From IMG/VR virus record IMGVR_UViG_3300009164_000112, positions 1 through 49,145 of that record: a stretch of 49,145 nt of DNA; one strand, 5' to 3'. The stretch comes from a virus. Positions 14,339 through 23,241 of the stretch are shown one piece after another. The first letter of the stretch is position 1; each line of letters starts with the position of its first letter. A model generated the notes under the pieces. The model was not told where the DNA came from. It worked only from the letters and a program-made list of their open reading frames with translations, and ran no database searches. A program made the translations under genes and the position numbers.

Positions 14339-15338
14339 ATAATTTAGGGTATGCTTCTTTGAATTGACTATGCAGCCATGCATAGTCATTTATTTTGGCT
14401 ATTTTTAGTTTGTTTAAACTATTCGATAGCGCATACTTATTCCCAGCTTTAGCACCCAATACTGCATATCCGCCATTAGGTTTAGAAAGACCCTTGGTCA
14501 TCCATGTTTGTAATCGTTGTTGACTGTCGGCATCATCTTGCAATGTTAATTTAACTGCTTCTCTAAATCCAGTGCGCCAGGCAATATAAGGAGTTTTGCT
14601 GATAGAATGTGTGCTGGCTAGTTCTGGTAGAATTTTTATTTGATCACTAAGACCTGTAGTGATGTCAATCTTGTTAGTGTGCTCTATATCAAATAAAAAT
14701 TTCGGTAATAGTTTAATTCCGCCGTTGCCGTAAATTGCATCGTTGATATCGTTCTTGCTGTGCCATATATGCACAACATCAAATTCCACAGGGTCAACTT
14801 TAAAATCAAAACAAAAATCATCTGATACTAGAGTATCAGCATCTACAACCCAAAAATGTTTAGTAGATGATGTGATTGCGGCAACTTTATGTGCCGCATA
14901 TATACCCTTTACTCCATCAACTCTTCGAGCAAAGGGAAAACGATTTTTTAATAATTCAAAATGTTCGTTAGCAAACGGTTCACCACAACTCAAAAAGAAA
15001 ATCTCATAATCTGGAATTAGATAAAATAAATTAGTTGTGTCTATAATTTTTTTATTCTCAAATTCTCCTAAACGATCTTTCTTAAATTTATATCTGTAAG
15101 GTATTAAGTATACACCCTTAATACCATTATTTTCAAATTGATGTATATAGGTTTCATCCCATTCTTCTACATTATATACTGGATTAAAATTTTCATTAAT
15201 TATTACACCAAAGTCAACATACCAACAATATTTTGTAGAGTAACAATCTTCAATAGAGTTTACAGGAATTGCATCAGGATACTTTTCAAGTATTATCGAT
15301 GCAGTTCTACTATTTTTTTGATAAAAAATATTGATCAT
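14325..15338 (-). CDS. glycosyltransferase-like protein (337 aa), paralog of the next gene
   Basis: The C-terminal 215 residues match the 306-residue neighbour through FLSCGEPFANEHFELL, RVDGVKGIYAAHKVAA, FWVVDADTLVSDDF (a DxD-like nucleotide-sugar metal site), GNGGIKLLPKF and AWRTGFREAVKLTL. This suggests a GT-A-like fold acting on a nucleotide sugar. The N-terminal 115 residues are a separate region with no recognised domain. It lies at the convergent end of the block. A sugar-transfer role is inferred from the motifs; donor and acceptor are unknown. Confidence 0.65.
   Translation of the reverse strand: MINIFYQKNSRTASIILEKYPDAIPVNSIEDCYSTKYCWYVDFGVIINENFNPVYNVEEWDETYIHQFENNGIKGVYLIPYRYKFKKDRLGEFENKKIIDTTNLFYLIPDYEIFFLSCGEPFANEHFELLKNRFPFARRVDGVKGIYAAHKVAAITSSTKHFWVVDADTLVSDDFCFDFKVDPVEFDVVHIWHSKNDINDAIYGNGGIKLLPKFLFDIEHTNKIDITTGLSDQIKILPELASTHSISKTPYIAWRTGFREAVKLTLQDDADSQQRLQTWMTKGLSKPNGGYAVLGAKAGNKYALSNSLNKLKIAKINDYAWLHSQFKEAYPKLFIAH
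14366..14396 (+). terminator. intrinsic terminator for the thyX operon, inside the opposing gene's 3' end
   Basis: GACTATGCA (14366-14374) and TGCATAGTC (14379-14387) form a perfect 9-bp stem with loop GCCA, followed by ATTTATTTT. It is oriented to end the plus-strand transcript about 28 bases after the thyX stop. Confidence 0.65.
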
Positions 15339-16255
15339 TCTTTTTCTAAAAATCCATAATTAGATCTATTGGAGTTTTTAAATACTCCTTTGAAAAATTT
15401 ACTAGCATCAACGTCTAATTCACATATTTCAAGATCTAATCGTTTCTTTAACTCATGTCCGTAATGAATGATTTTAGCAGATAGCGCATCGGCTGTCATG
15501 TTCTTAACTTCTTTGTTCCAAAAGTCTGTTAAGTATTCAAAGTCTCTAACTTGTATATAATCCCAGTCTGTGCAGTTAGTCATGTAGCAACCTTGACGGG
15601 CTCCTAATATAGCCCACTCACCGTTGTCAGAATCTTTTCCAATGTTAAGCCACACTAATAGACGTTGCATGTTTTTCCAATGTATGCTGGTCTTAAATGT
15701 TCTATTTTCTAAACGAACACCTCTTTCTAATGACATCTTTACACCTTCGCGGAATCCTGCACGCCATGCTTGAAAGGCGCTGGCGTTGTTATATACATCG
15801 CTAAAACAACTGTTCATCTGAATGTATTCTGCATCCCAGCAGAAATCTACTTGTGCATTAGGATCATTTGCGGGTGCGTTTTCGTGCGTTTTCATGTCTA
15901 ACACATACTGCTTAGGCCATAATTTTAATCCGCCATTGCCATACATTAGTCCGTTGACTACATTATATCCTGCCCATGATATAACGCACTTTGATAAATC
16001 TTTGTGTTGATCAAAATTTACTTCTTGGTTTAAGAAATCTTCTCGTATGATGTTGTCGCCATCTACTGTAACAAAACGATCTGTTTCGCTAAGATTGGCA
16101 CAGGCTTTATGTGCCGCATCGCTGCCTTTGACTCCGTGAACACGTTTAGCCCATGGCACTTTGTTTAGCAAGTCTGCATAATTTTGTTCAGCATTTGGTT
16201 CATCGTAGCTAAGGTAGATGATATCATAATCGATAATTTTAACTGTTTGACTCAT
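15335..16255 (-). CDS. glycosyltransferase-like protein (306 aa), paralog of the previous gene
   Basis: It shares the same order of motifs as the downstream paralog: YLSYDEPNAEQNYADLL, KRVHGVKGSDAAHKACA, FVTVDGDNIIREDF (the DxD-like position is Asp-Gly-Asp), YGNGGLKLWPK, AWRAGFREGVKMSL and WAILGARQGCYM. The C-terminal extension continues with aromatic and acidic segments. These features suggest a GT-A-like glycosyltransferase. Start overlaps the previous gene's stop by 4 bases, so the two are in one minus-strand operon. Confidence 0.65.
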   Translation of the reverse strand: MSQTVKIIDYDIIYLSYDEPNAEQNYADLLNKVPWAKRVHGVKGSDAAHKACANLSETDRFVTVDGDNIIREDFLNQEVNFDQHKDLSKCVISWAGYNVVNGLMYGNGGLKLWPKQYVLDMKTHENAPANDPNAQVDFCWDAEYIQMNSCFSDVYNNASAFQAWRAGFREGVKMSLERGVRLENRTFKTSIHWKNMQRLLVWLNIGKDSDNGEWAILGARQGCYMTNCTDWDYIQVRDFEYLTDFWNKEVKNMTADALSAKIIHYGHELKKRLDLEICELDVDASKFFKGVFKNSNRSNYGFLEKE

Positions 16256-16869
16256 AGTGTAATCAATCCGTATGATTTAAAAAATGGTTTGGTATAAAAT
16301 TTTATTTTCTTTGTTGATTGTTCTATTTTGGAACTATGATTAACATATACTCTATCATTGTGTGCTAGATCTAATGTATTAATTTTAATTGTTCGTATTA
16401 GAAAATTAGAATTTGTTAAAGAAGTTACATAGAATTCTAATTTAGAATTAATTTTATACTTTTTTATGTATGCACGTTCTTCTGCATTTAATTTAAATGC
16501 CCACTGGTTAGTTTTAAGATTATTTTTAATAGATAAAGCAGAACTAAAGTCTTTTACTTTTAATATCTGTAATAACACCCGTTGATCATCTGATGTTTCA
16601 TCTTTTTGCACAATCTTAGATTCTGTAGGGCTACTATATGCTACCCTGTAAGTTGAATAATTTAATTTACCACTTAAAAAATCCTCAACTTCAGTCTGCG
16701 GAACTTCTATGTGATGAGAAAGTGCGGTATTAATTTCGTTTGTAATAGACAATATGTCACCGGTGACATTGTCAAAATACACTTTGTAAAGACTAGAAAA
16801 CTTAGTGGAGTCGATGATCCGTTGAATTTCTTCATCAGTAATAATTGTATCGTCGTTTTCAGCTAGCAT
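16252..16869 (-). CDS. hypothetical protein (205 aa) in the glycosyltransferase cluster
   Basis: The N-terminal part is acidic, then a YKVYFDNVTGDILSITNEIN segment (residues about 28-47), and the C-terminal half is basic. No catalytic motif or membrane segment is visible. It overlaps the genes on both sides (4 and 11 bases), so it is part of this operon. From memory a KVYFD-x-x-TGDILS-type pattern appears in proteins near phage tail genes, so a fibre-assembly or glycan-related role is possible but unproven. Confidence 0.5.
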   Translation of the reverse strand: MLAENDDTIITDEEIQRIIDSTKFSSLYKVYFDNVTGDILSITNEINTALSHHIEVPQTEVEDFLSGKLNYSTYRVAYSSPTESKIVQKDETSDDQRVLLQILKVKDFSSALSIKNNLKTNQWAFKLNAEERAYIKKYKINSKLEFYVTSLTNSNFLIRTIKINTLDLAHNDRVYVNHSSKIEQSTKKIKFYTKPFFKSYGLITL

Positions 16870-17686
16870 AGGTAATGTAATCTTCTAAAAATGAATCTTC
16901 TACGTAATGCAATACACCAAATTGTCTAAATTGATTAATATAGACAGCGTCAGCATTGACTATTTCAACTTGCGCCACTTTGGTCCAATCAGGATGAACG
17001 CTGTTCCAACCTTGTATTAAGGACTTCATGTGTGTAAAACTGCATAACTGTGTGTTGTCAAAACAATCATCAATTCCTAAAATTTTAACAGCAATGCTTA
17101 TTGTAACATCAAGACTGTAAAATTTTTGATAATTTTTAGGAGCAAAATCGCCATAAAATTTTTCCCAGTTATATGTTATAAATTCAACTAATTTCCAAAA
17201 TTCTAAACTTTCATTTGATTTTTTAAAATAACAAAAGCCACTATACAAATTAGGTAGTTCATTTTCAATAAATGTTTTTCGATAAACTCGGTCAGTGAGG
17301 ATATCTCCTCTAAAGTTTTTAACTTGACTTGTAAAGTATAGATTTCTATCTTGTAATTTTTTCCATACATGGTTCAAATCAGATAAAATTAACATGTCCG
17401 CATCTAGTAAGATAGTCTGCTCATAAGGGGTAGCATGATATGCCTTCCATCTATTTTGCACTTTCCAATCACTGTTTAGTGCATGGTCTTCAAATGGGAT
17501 TTTAATTATTTTATCAAAAGCAGAAACATATTGTTCGGGAACAACATCGTTAGTCATTAATGATACATGTTTCACAGTTGACTGACTATTTGCAATACTT
17601 TTAGCTAGGTAATATGCTTGTCTAATATAGTCACAATCTGCAGAATTCTGTGCTACAACAAAAAATCCTTGATTACTTTCCGTCAT
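16859..17686 (-). CDS. GT8/glycogenin-like glycosyltransferase (275 aa)
   Basis: The start ATG 17686 is preferred to the in-frame TTG at 17689 because GAGG is 8 to 9 bases upstream. Residues about 10-20 carry the AQNSADCDYI pattern, and TILLDADMLILSDL gives the DxD metal-binding motif typical of retaining family-8 transferases. A C-terminal HPDW segment follows. A paralog lies just upstream in the operon. It probably transfers a sugar to a protein or polysaccharide acceptor; which one is not visible. Confidence 0.7.
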   Translation of the reverse strand: MTESNQGFFVVAQNSADCDYIRQAYYLAKSIANSQSTVKHVSLMTNDVVPEQYVSAFDKIIKIPFEDHALNSDWKVQNRWKAYHATPYEQTILLDADMLILSDLNHVWKKLQDRNLYFTSQVKNFRGDILTDRVYRKTFIENELPNLYSGFCYFKKSNESLEFWKLVEFITYNWEKFYGDFAPKNYQKFYSLDVTISIAVKILGIDDCFDNTQLCSFTHMKSLIQGWNSVHPDWTKVAQVEIVNADAVYINQFRQFGVLHYVEDSFLEDYITYAS

Positions 17687-18518
17687 CAATTAACCTCAAT
17701 AAACTATACTTGTTCATAACATGCACATCAATCCCTTGTGTTTTTAACGCAATATACTCACCTAAATATTTTTCTTTTTCTAATAAAAATTTAAACTTGT
17801 TATCTGAGATATCAATCATAACATCTTTATCCAAAGTATAAAACTTTTTGCCTGGCAGAATTGCTACTACTGGATGATCAATATTTCCATTAAAAATATG
17901 TATTGCAATACTAAATGCAAAATCATTCCTATATATTTTAGAATTGATTTTATAAAGCAACCGATAGTAATCCCAATTTTTTCTAATATGTTTTAACAAT
18001 TCAAAAAATGATGCTGTGAATTTATTTTTTCTAAAAAATACAACCGTGGCCCAGTAAAATGGAATACTTTGATCATTGATAAATTCAAACGATTCTGTAT
18101 TCCTCCATTGGGCAAGATCGTGGCTATCTCTAAATAATGCCAGGTGCTCATCATGATTAAATTGATGTGCTAGATAATCTGAAGAAACAATGTAGTCACT
18201 ATCTAAAATAATTGTTTCGTCATAGGGACTTAAATCATATGCTTCTACTCTAGAAAGATTTTTCCAAACTATTTGTTTACTATAAAGAGATCCATCACTG
18301 TATCGACGTTGCTGTGTTGTATCAGTGTATGCAGTGACAATTTGATCAAATAGATCACCTGCATCCGGTTGACTTTGCAACAGCCATTCTTTGCTATCAG
18401 TTACAATGGTTATCGGTAAATCTATATACTTTTTTAACCGGCGGGCACAAAATACAGCCATTTTACAATAGTCAACATCTGGATTATTCTGAGCAAAAAT
18501 TAAAAATCCTCTAGTCAT
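17673..18518 (-). CDS. GT8-like glycosyltransferase, paralog of its neighbour (281 aa)
   Basis: It begins MTRGFLIFAQNNPDVDYCKM, matching the neighbour's AQN-x-x-D-x-DY pattern, and holds TIILDSDYIVSSDY (an Asp-Ser-Asp metal site), VEAYDLSPYDET and FAFSIAIHIFNG. The C-terminal 60 residues are divergent, suggesting a different acceptor. It overlaps the downstream gene by 14 bases. The pairing of two similar transferases suggests sequential addition of sugars. Confidence 0.68.
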   Translation of the reverse strand: MTRGFLIFAQNNPDVDYCKMAVFCARRLKKYIDLPITIVTDSKEWLLQSQPDAGDLFDQIVTAYTDTTQQRRYSDGSLYSKQIVWKNLSRVEAYDLSPYDETIILDSDYIVSSDYLAHQFNHDEHLALFRDSHDLAQWRNTESFEFINDQSIPFYWATVVFFRKNKFTASFFELLKHIRKNWDYYRLLYKINSKIYRNDFAFSIAIHIFNGNIDHPVVAILPGKKFYTLDKDVMIDISDNKFKFLLEKEKYLGEYIALKTQGIDVHVMNKYSLLRLIDDGK

Positions 18519-18859
18519 AGATCAATTAGGTTAGATATAATTCTTTGTTTTTTTATGTTGCTATACTTGGCATAATATTTTTCAGATTCTGCCTTATACA
18601 ATGTCACAGCTTTATCTAAAAAATCTTTTACATTTGCCACTTCCATTGGAATATTATTATTGTCAATAATAATTGCAGATTCTGTATGAGAAGACAATGC
18701 GGTTAAATTGGCAATTGTCTCAAGGTTGGCTGTAAAGCTACAACCATTATGATAAAATATCAAACCCTGTTTAAATTCTTCAAAAGCAGTCTTGCGTGAA
18801 AGATTTAGAGTAGCCATAAAATTGGCTGTTTGCAGTGCTTTTTCTAAACGTTCGTCCAT
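18515..18859 (-). CDS. hypothetical protein (114 aa), often near tail fibres
   Basis: It begins MDERLEKALQTANFMATLNL, a helical N-terminus, has LIFYHNGCSFTANLETIANL in the middle, IIIDNNNIPMEV and a coiled-looking C-terminus rich in Lys and Tyr. I recall similar sequences (KEEFK, YHNG, IDDNNTPIEI) beside fibre genes in T4-like aquatic phages, where they could act as fibre chaperones; this is an inference. It follows a 26-base palindrome and an AGGAAA ribosome-binding site. Confidence 0.55.
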   Translation of the reverse strand: MDERLEKALQTANFMATLNLSRKTAFEEFKQGLIFYHNGCSFTANLETIANLTALSSHTESAIIIDNNNIPMEVANVKDFLDKAVTLYKAESEKYYAKYSNIKKQRIISNLIDL

Positions 18860-18868
18860 AGAAATTTC

Positions 18869-18894
18869 CTAGATAGTTACAAGTAATTATCTAG
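18869..18894. repeat. 26-base near-perfect palindrome before the 18859 start
   Basis: CTAGATAGTTAC (18869-18880), a two-base centre AA, and GTAATTATCTAG (18883-18894) pair at 11 of 12 positions. It lies in the 62-base gap between the minus-strand fibre gene and the 18515-18859 gene, directly next to the AGGAAA ribosome-binding site. It is followed by no U-tract on the minus strand, so it is not a terminator; an operator or RNA hairpin near the start is possible. Confidence 0.6.
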
Positions 18895-18921
18895 AAAAAA
18901 ACTGTCGAGGATTTATTTTGA

Positions 18922-19887
18922 TTAGAGTAAGCCGGAGCCTGTAGCAGTAGGCGTCGGAACGGATACGTTAGAGCCAGAAGGACGAACTTGTCGAATGTAA
19001 CTTCTTAAATTACCATCAACATCTTCGTCTATAGCAGTATCCCCAGTGTCGTCATCTTTAAACTGAATTGATAAAATTAACTGTGTGCTACCTACATTTT
19101 TTCGGGCGTATATTTCATAGTCATTTTCAGCATAGTTACCAGCTGGGGCTTGTTTTCTAAACACTAACTGATCACTAGTGGTCATATCATACCAACCTAA
19201 ATTATAAGTAGTGCCAGACGCACTTGCAGCTCCTGCTACTGTGGCAGTCTCAGTATAGCCAAACTCAACTGTTCCAAACCCGCTTGGCTGCGTAGATCCA
19301 TTGCCTAGCATGGTAGTCCAGTCGATATTTTTAGGTGAACCGACTGTTCCGCCCGAACGACCTGAACTGATCCAAATTTTGCCCCCAGCATTAAAAAATG
19401 CTCTGGCATGGTTAGCTGGAGTAACCGTTAAACTTCCAGTAGTATATCCTGGGAATGTAATAGTGACAGTATGAGTTAATGTTCCATTCCAAGATGCAGT
19501 GCGGGTTTGATCAACCAATGTTTCAGTTGAACTATTACCAGCAGCTGCCAATGTTAATCTATTTGATCTAATTGTTTGTGCAAAATTAAAATATTGATTA
19601 GCTATTGTAGAACTGATTGTTGAAGAACTATTAGCCACTGTCAAACTGGCGCTTTCGTCAACTCCTGTTTGATGTTGTCTTGCTAAAATCATATCGTTAC
19701 GAAGTCTAACCCACTGAATAACTTGGGCAGTAGTTGACGGAATTAATTGCAAACTTGTTATAGCTTGACCGTAACCTTCGTCGGCTGCGCCTAATCCCAT
19801 TACAGAATCAACAACGGACTGTATAGAATTATAATCTGCTGCATAGATTAATTCGCCTGCAACTTTTGGAAATACACCAGATGGCAT
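18922..19887 (-). CDS. putative virion/tail-fibre-associated structural protein (321 aa)
   Basis: The sequence is rich in Ser, Thr, Gly and Ala with beta-strand pattern, typical of phage fibre or decoration proteins. The N-terminus FPKVAGELIYAADYNSIQSVV is the kind of stalk/attachment segment seen in short fibre proteins. No catalytic motif or collar is seen. It is the most distal gene of the fibre block, so a distal fibre or receptor-binding role is likely. ATG 19887 is preferred over the adjacent GTG. Confidence 0.6.
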   Translation of the reverse strand: MPSGVFPKVAGELIYAADYNSIQSVVDSVMGLGAADEGYGQAITSLQLIPSTTAQVIQWVRLRNDMILARQHQTGVDESASLTVANSSSTISSTIANQYFNFAQTIRSNRLTLAAAGNSSTETLVDQTRTASWNGTLTHTVTITFPGYTTGSLTVTPANHARAFFNAGGKIWISSGRSGGTVGSPKNIDWTTMLGNGSTQPSGFGTVEFGYTETATVAGAASASGTTYNLGWYDMTTSDQLVFRKQAPAGNYAENDYEIYARKNVGSTQLILSIQFKDDDTGDTAIDEDVDGNLRSYIRQVRPSGSNVSVPTPTATGSGLL

Positions 19888-19897
19888 CACTAATCCT

Positions 19898-21349
19898 TTA
19901 TAATATTACACATTCAACTAGTTTAACACCAGTATCTGTATGTGTTTCTAGAGCAATAGCAAACACATCTGAACTATGTGATGCTGATATAACAGCAGTG
20001 CCGTCATTAGATGCTACTAGTCGTTGTCCTTTAAATACAGATCCTGCAACTTTTACAGGAACTCGACCTTTTAGGGCAACATACACACCGCCTTCTAAAT
20101 CTTTGTTCATCATGAACGCAGGATTTTCACTGATAACACCAATTGCTCTATCACCAGTCTTACTGGCTGTTATTTCTTTTTCGCCGCCCACTGATACTAC
20201 TGTTCCTACAGAATACTCTGCATCGGATAAGTATTTCTCGGCCAAGTCAGCATACTGAGCTGCTGTAGCAGTTCCGTTGAATACATTGGCAGTTAAATTG
20301 CCCGATCCATCTCTAACAGCCACTGTGTTTATAGTGGCTGTGGTGGCTGCTGTTCTATATATTCCGCCTACATTTAAACTATCTGTTTGCGTGGCAGTTC
20401 CATTGAAACTATTTGCATAAACTGTAGAGAATTTTAATGTTGCTGAACCTAAGTTAGTTGCATTGTTTACACCTGGTAGAACATCATTTGCCACTAACTT
20501 TAAAGGTGTCACAGTAACACTTGCAGAAGTAGTTTGAAATGTGATTGTTGTTCCTACTTGATTTTGAATTGTCGGAGTATCACCGCCCGAAATAAAGACT
20601 TTTAAGTCATTGTCGTTACCAACTCTAAAACCAGCATCGGCAAAACTAACAAGTCCACTAAAACTTGCTGCTGATGCTAACACAAAATCACCGGCGCCGT
20701 AACCTTGTAATTTTAATGAGTTACTAGCAGTTCCCTGAAATACGTGATCTGTCGAAGTTACTCCAGAACTAGAATAAACTAGGGTAGTTCCTCGTTTAAT
20801 TACTGTAAAACCAGTAATTGGATTACTGGCATTTAATGTAAATTCATCTGCTGATATAATGTATATTACTTCGCCATCAACAATAGCTTCAATAATAGCG
20901 TGACTACCGCCAATAGAATCTAATATATTTCTAGATCTAAATTGTGTTGTCCCAGCATTAGCAACACCTAATGGTCCGACTAAGACAAATGCGCCACCAT
21001 CGTATGAATATAATTGTTTGTTAACATCGTCCCACCAAAAGTCACCTTTGGTTAACCCGCTAGGTGCTGTTGGGCCAACTTCGGCTCCGCCGGTAGTTCT
21101 AAACTTTGAACCATCGTAAAACTTTAATTTACTGTTAGAACTATCAAACCAAATTTGACCACTGAGTGGACGAGCCGGAGCATCTGCACCAGAAAAGTTT
21201 TCTAGCAAATGTAAGAAATTTTCATTTTGTATTTCTCCATATCCAGCATAATTTTTCCCAATTAATTTGAGATCTAAACTACTATCTATGGTGCCATCTT
21301 CAACTGTATAAGTTGCTGAGCCACGAAATCTATCAACACTATAAGACAT
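19898..21349 (-). CDS. tail fibre protein (483 aa) with shared N-terminal module
   Basis: Residues about 25-200 match the N-termini of the next two genes through LIGKNYAGYGEIQNENFLHL, LSGQIWFDSSNSKLKFYDG and GDFWWDDVNKQLYSYDG. The C-terminal half carries QYADLAEKYLSDAEYSVG and a terminal beta-rich domain with VYVALKGRVPVKV, typical of trimeric phage fibre ends. AAGGGG lies upstream of the start and TATAAATA (21369-21376) stands in front. It is probably one of several fibre variants that share a baseplate attachment module; the receptor is unknown. Confidence 0.75.
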   Translation of the reverse strand: MSYSVDRFRGSATYTVEDGTIDSSLDLKLIGKNYAGYGEIQNENFLHLLENFSGADAPARPLSGQIWFDSSNSKLKFYDGSKFRTTGGAEVGPTAPSGLTKGDFWWDDVNKQLYSYDGGAFVLVGPLGVANAGTTQFRSRNILDSIGGSHAIIEAIVDGEVIYIISADEFTLNASNPITGFTVIKRGTTLVYSSSGVTSTDHVFQGTASNSLKLQGYGAGDFVLASAASFSGLVSFADAGFRVGNDNDLKVFISGGDTPTIQNQVGTTITFQTTSASVTVTPLKLVANDVLPGVNNATNLGSATLKFSTVYANSFNGTATQTDSLNVGGIYRTAATTATINTVAVRDGSGNLTANVFNGTATAAQYADLAEKYLSDAEYSVGTVVSVGGEKEITASKTGDRAIGVISENPAFMMNKDLEGGVYVALKGRVPVKVAGSVFKGQRLVASNDGTAVISASHSSDVFAIALETHTDTGVKLVECVIL

Positions 21350-21368
21350 TACACGCCCCTTTATTCTA

Positions 21369-21376
21369 TATTTATA
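21369..21376 (-). promoter_or_regulatory. T4-type late promoter TATAAATA
   Basis: On the minus strand TATAAATA stands 20 bases before the ATG of the fibre gene ending at 19898, with AAGGGG between them. It equals the copy before the 25955 gene and matches the T4 late consensus. Confidence 0.7.
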
Positions 21377-21389
21377 TCAAAACTGCCCA

Positions 21390-23240
21390 TTAAAGTCCTA
21401 CGGGAAGTGTTATATTACTGTCAAACGTCCAAACACCGGCTGTAAGCTGGAATAGTTTGAACTGTCTAGTTACTGTAACTGTGGCAGCACCTGTTGGAAC
21501 ACCGCCAATACTGAAATCTCCAATCACTGATTCTTGTGTAGATCCATCTACACTTAAAACTGCCACGTATGTTCGAGAAATTTGACTAGCAACGTCAATG
21601 GCTGTAAACGCCGCTTGCGTCTTGGTGCAAAGAACTTTAGCATACGTTCCGTTTTCCCATGATCCCGGAGGGTATAACTCTGTTAAAATAATAACTACTT
21701 TTGAATCAATATTACCCACGGTAAAATCACTAGTATCAATAGTAGCACTAATTGTTCTACCTTTTACAAAACTGTCAACATAACCTTTACTGGCAGCATC
21801 ACCGCTTGCTACAGGAGTAGAAACATTAGAAATTTTGCTGTTAGCTACATCTACCACGCCTGATCCGTTGGGCGACAAAGTTAGATTACCATTAAGATTT
21901 GTAGTAGAAATAGTATTGCCATCTACAAGAATATTGTCAACAGTTAGTTGAGTTTGTGGACCAAAACTAGTAATACCAGGAGCACTGGTAATAGTTGCAC
22001 CTAAGCTGGTAGTGCTTAAAACTAATGCACCGTCAATTCTAAATTCTTTACCAAGTGCTAAATTTAAGTTATCACTAACTGTAAATTGACCGTATGGGGC
22101 AGCGCCGGAAGATCCGGTGCTTTTTTCCCACAACATTGAATGATTAGTTGGTGAGCCTGTGACAATAAATCCGCCGCCGTCGGCATAATCTTCACTGGCT
22201 GTGCTATCACTAGATTTTGCTAAAGTAATGACTCTATCTTCAACAGTTAAATTAGTAGTTTCAATAGTAGTAGTTGCACCTTTAACTGTTAGGCTACCAC
22301 TGATATACATATCTCCATCAACATCTAATGTTGCCAATGGGTTTGATTTGAAAATACCAACACGTCTATCCGTAGCACGAATAGTAAACGCATCTTCTAA
22401 ACCTGCACCAGTCTTTGTTCTAATCTTAAAGTCCTGGCCAGTATTATTACTAATATGCTCTATCAGCGTTAAACTGGTTCTAATTTCATTATTTTGATTA
22501 GGTCCAAGTATTAACGGTGTTGAATTTTGAATTGTAACTGTGCCCACTGTGCTGGTATTTTCTTCAGTAAGCATGAAACTACTGGTAGTCTTCAAAGCAC
22601 CACTAGGAGAAACTACAGCATCAGCAGCACTGGCTGTGATGTAAAATTTCTGTCCAGTTAAAGTTCCAGGATTAAAGCCTCGGCGCATAGATCCAGAAAA
22701 TCCAGCAATAGGATTCAATGGAACAAAAGTAATATCTTTAGAGAAAATACCCAATAGACTTGCACCTACCCATAATTTAACCACAGTGTGTTCTATAAGA
22801 ACTGTGTCAACTATTGTTACTACTTCAAATCCGCTCTTGCCCTGGGTGTCTTTGTATACTGGTCCAGCTAGAGTTAAATCAGTGCCATCATAAAAGTATA
22901 ATTGTTTGTTTATACTGTCAATCCAAAAATCGCCTTCTACAAAACTTGTGGGTTGAGAGCCGGAAACAACTGGGCCACTACCAACACTAAATCCTGTGCC
23001 ATTGTAAACTTTAAGTCTACCTCCCACAGTATCATACCAGATTTGTCCTGTTGTAGGATTATTAGGTTGCGTGGAGCTGGCAAAATTTTCAAGAATTTTT
23101 ATGAAATTTTCATTTATATATTCACCATACCCGCTGACGTTTTTACCAATTAAAGTAATATCAGTAGATGTTTGGTCAATTGCAGAATCAGCAACTTGTG
23201 CTAATAGTGTGCCATCTGTTTTGTTTATATTATACGTCAT
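21390..23240 (-). CDS. tail fibre protein (616 aa) with shared N-terminal module
   Basis: The N-terminal region repeats the shared module (LIGKNVSGYGEYINENFIKI, TTGQIWYDTVGGRLKVYNG and GDFWIDSINKQLYFYDG). The middle part has DVDGDMYISGSLTVKGATTT and GGFIVTGSPTNHSMLWEKS, a beta-solenoid-like pattern seen in fibre stalks. The C-terminus is unrelated to that of its neighbours and ends in a beta-rich domain (residues about 490-616). The genes meet with a 1-base gap, so they are likely translated together. Receptor specificity is not predictable. Confidence 0.75.
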   Translation of the reverse strand: MTYNINKTDGTLLAQVADSAIDQTSTDITLIGKNVSGYGEYINENFIKILENFASSTQPNNPTTGQIWYDTVGGRLKVYNGTGFSVGSGPVVSGSQPTSFVEGDFWIDSINKQLYFYDGTDLTLAGPVYKDTQGKSGFEVVTIVDTVLIEHTVVKLWVGASLLGIFSKDITFVPLNPIAGFSGSMRRGFNPGTLTGQKFYITASAADAVVSPSGALKTTSSFMLTEENTSTVGTVTIQNSTPLILGPNQNNEIRTSLTLIEHISNNTGQDFKIRTKTGAGLEDAFTIRATDRRVGIFKSNPLATLDVDGDMYISGSLTVKGATTTIETTNLTVEDRVITLAKSSDSTASEDYADGGGFIVTGSPTNHSMLWEKSTGSSGAAPYGQFTVSDNLNLALGKEFRIDGALVLSTTSLGATITSAPGITSFGPQTQLTVDNILVDGNTISTTNLNGNLTLSPNGSGVVDVANSKISNVSTPVASGDAASKGYVDSFVKGRTISATIDTSDFTVGNIDSKVVIILTELYPPGSWENGTYAKVLCTKTQAAFTAIDVASQISRTYVAVLSVDGSTQESVIGDFSIGGVPTGAATVTVTRQFKLFQLTAGVWTFDSNITLPVGL

Positions 23241-23241
23241 T

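Noticed and set aside
18869-18894. Palindrome as a rho-independent terminator
   Set aside because: On the minus strand the T-run is before, not after, the hairpin, and no plus-strand gene ends here.
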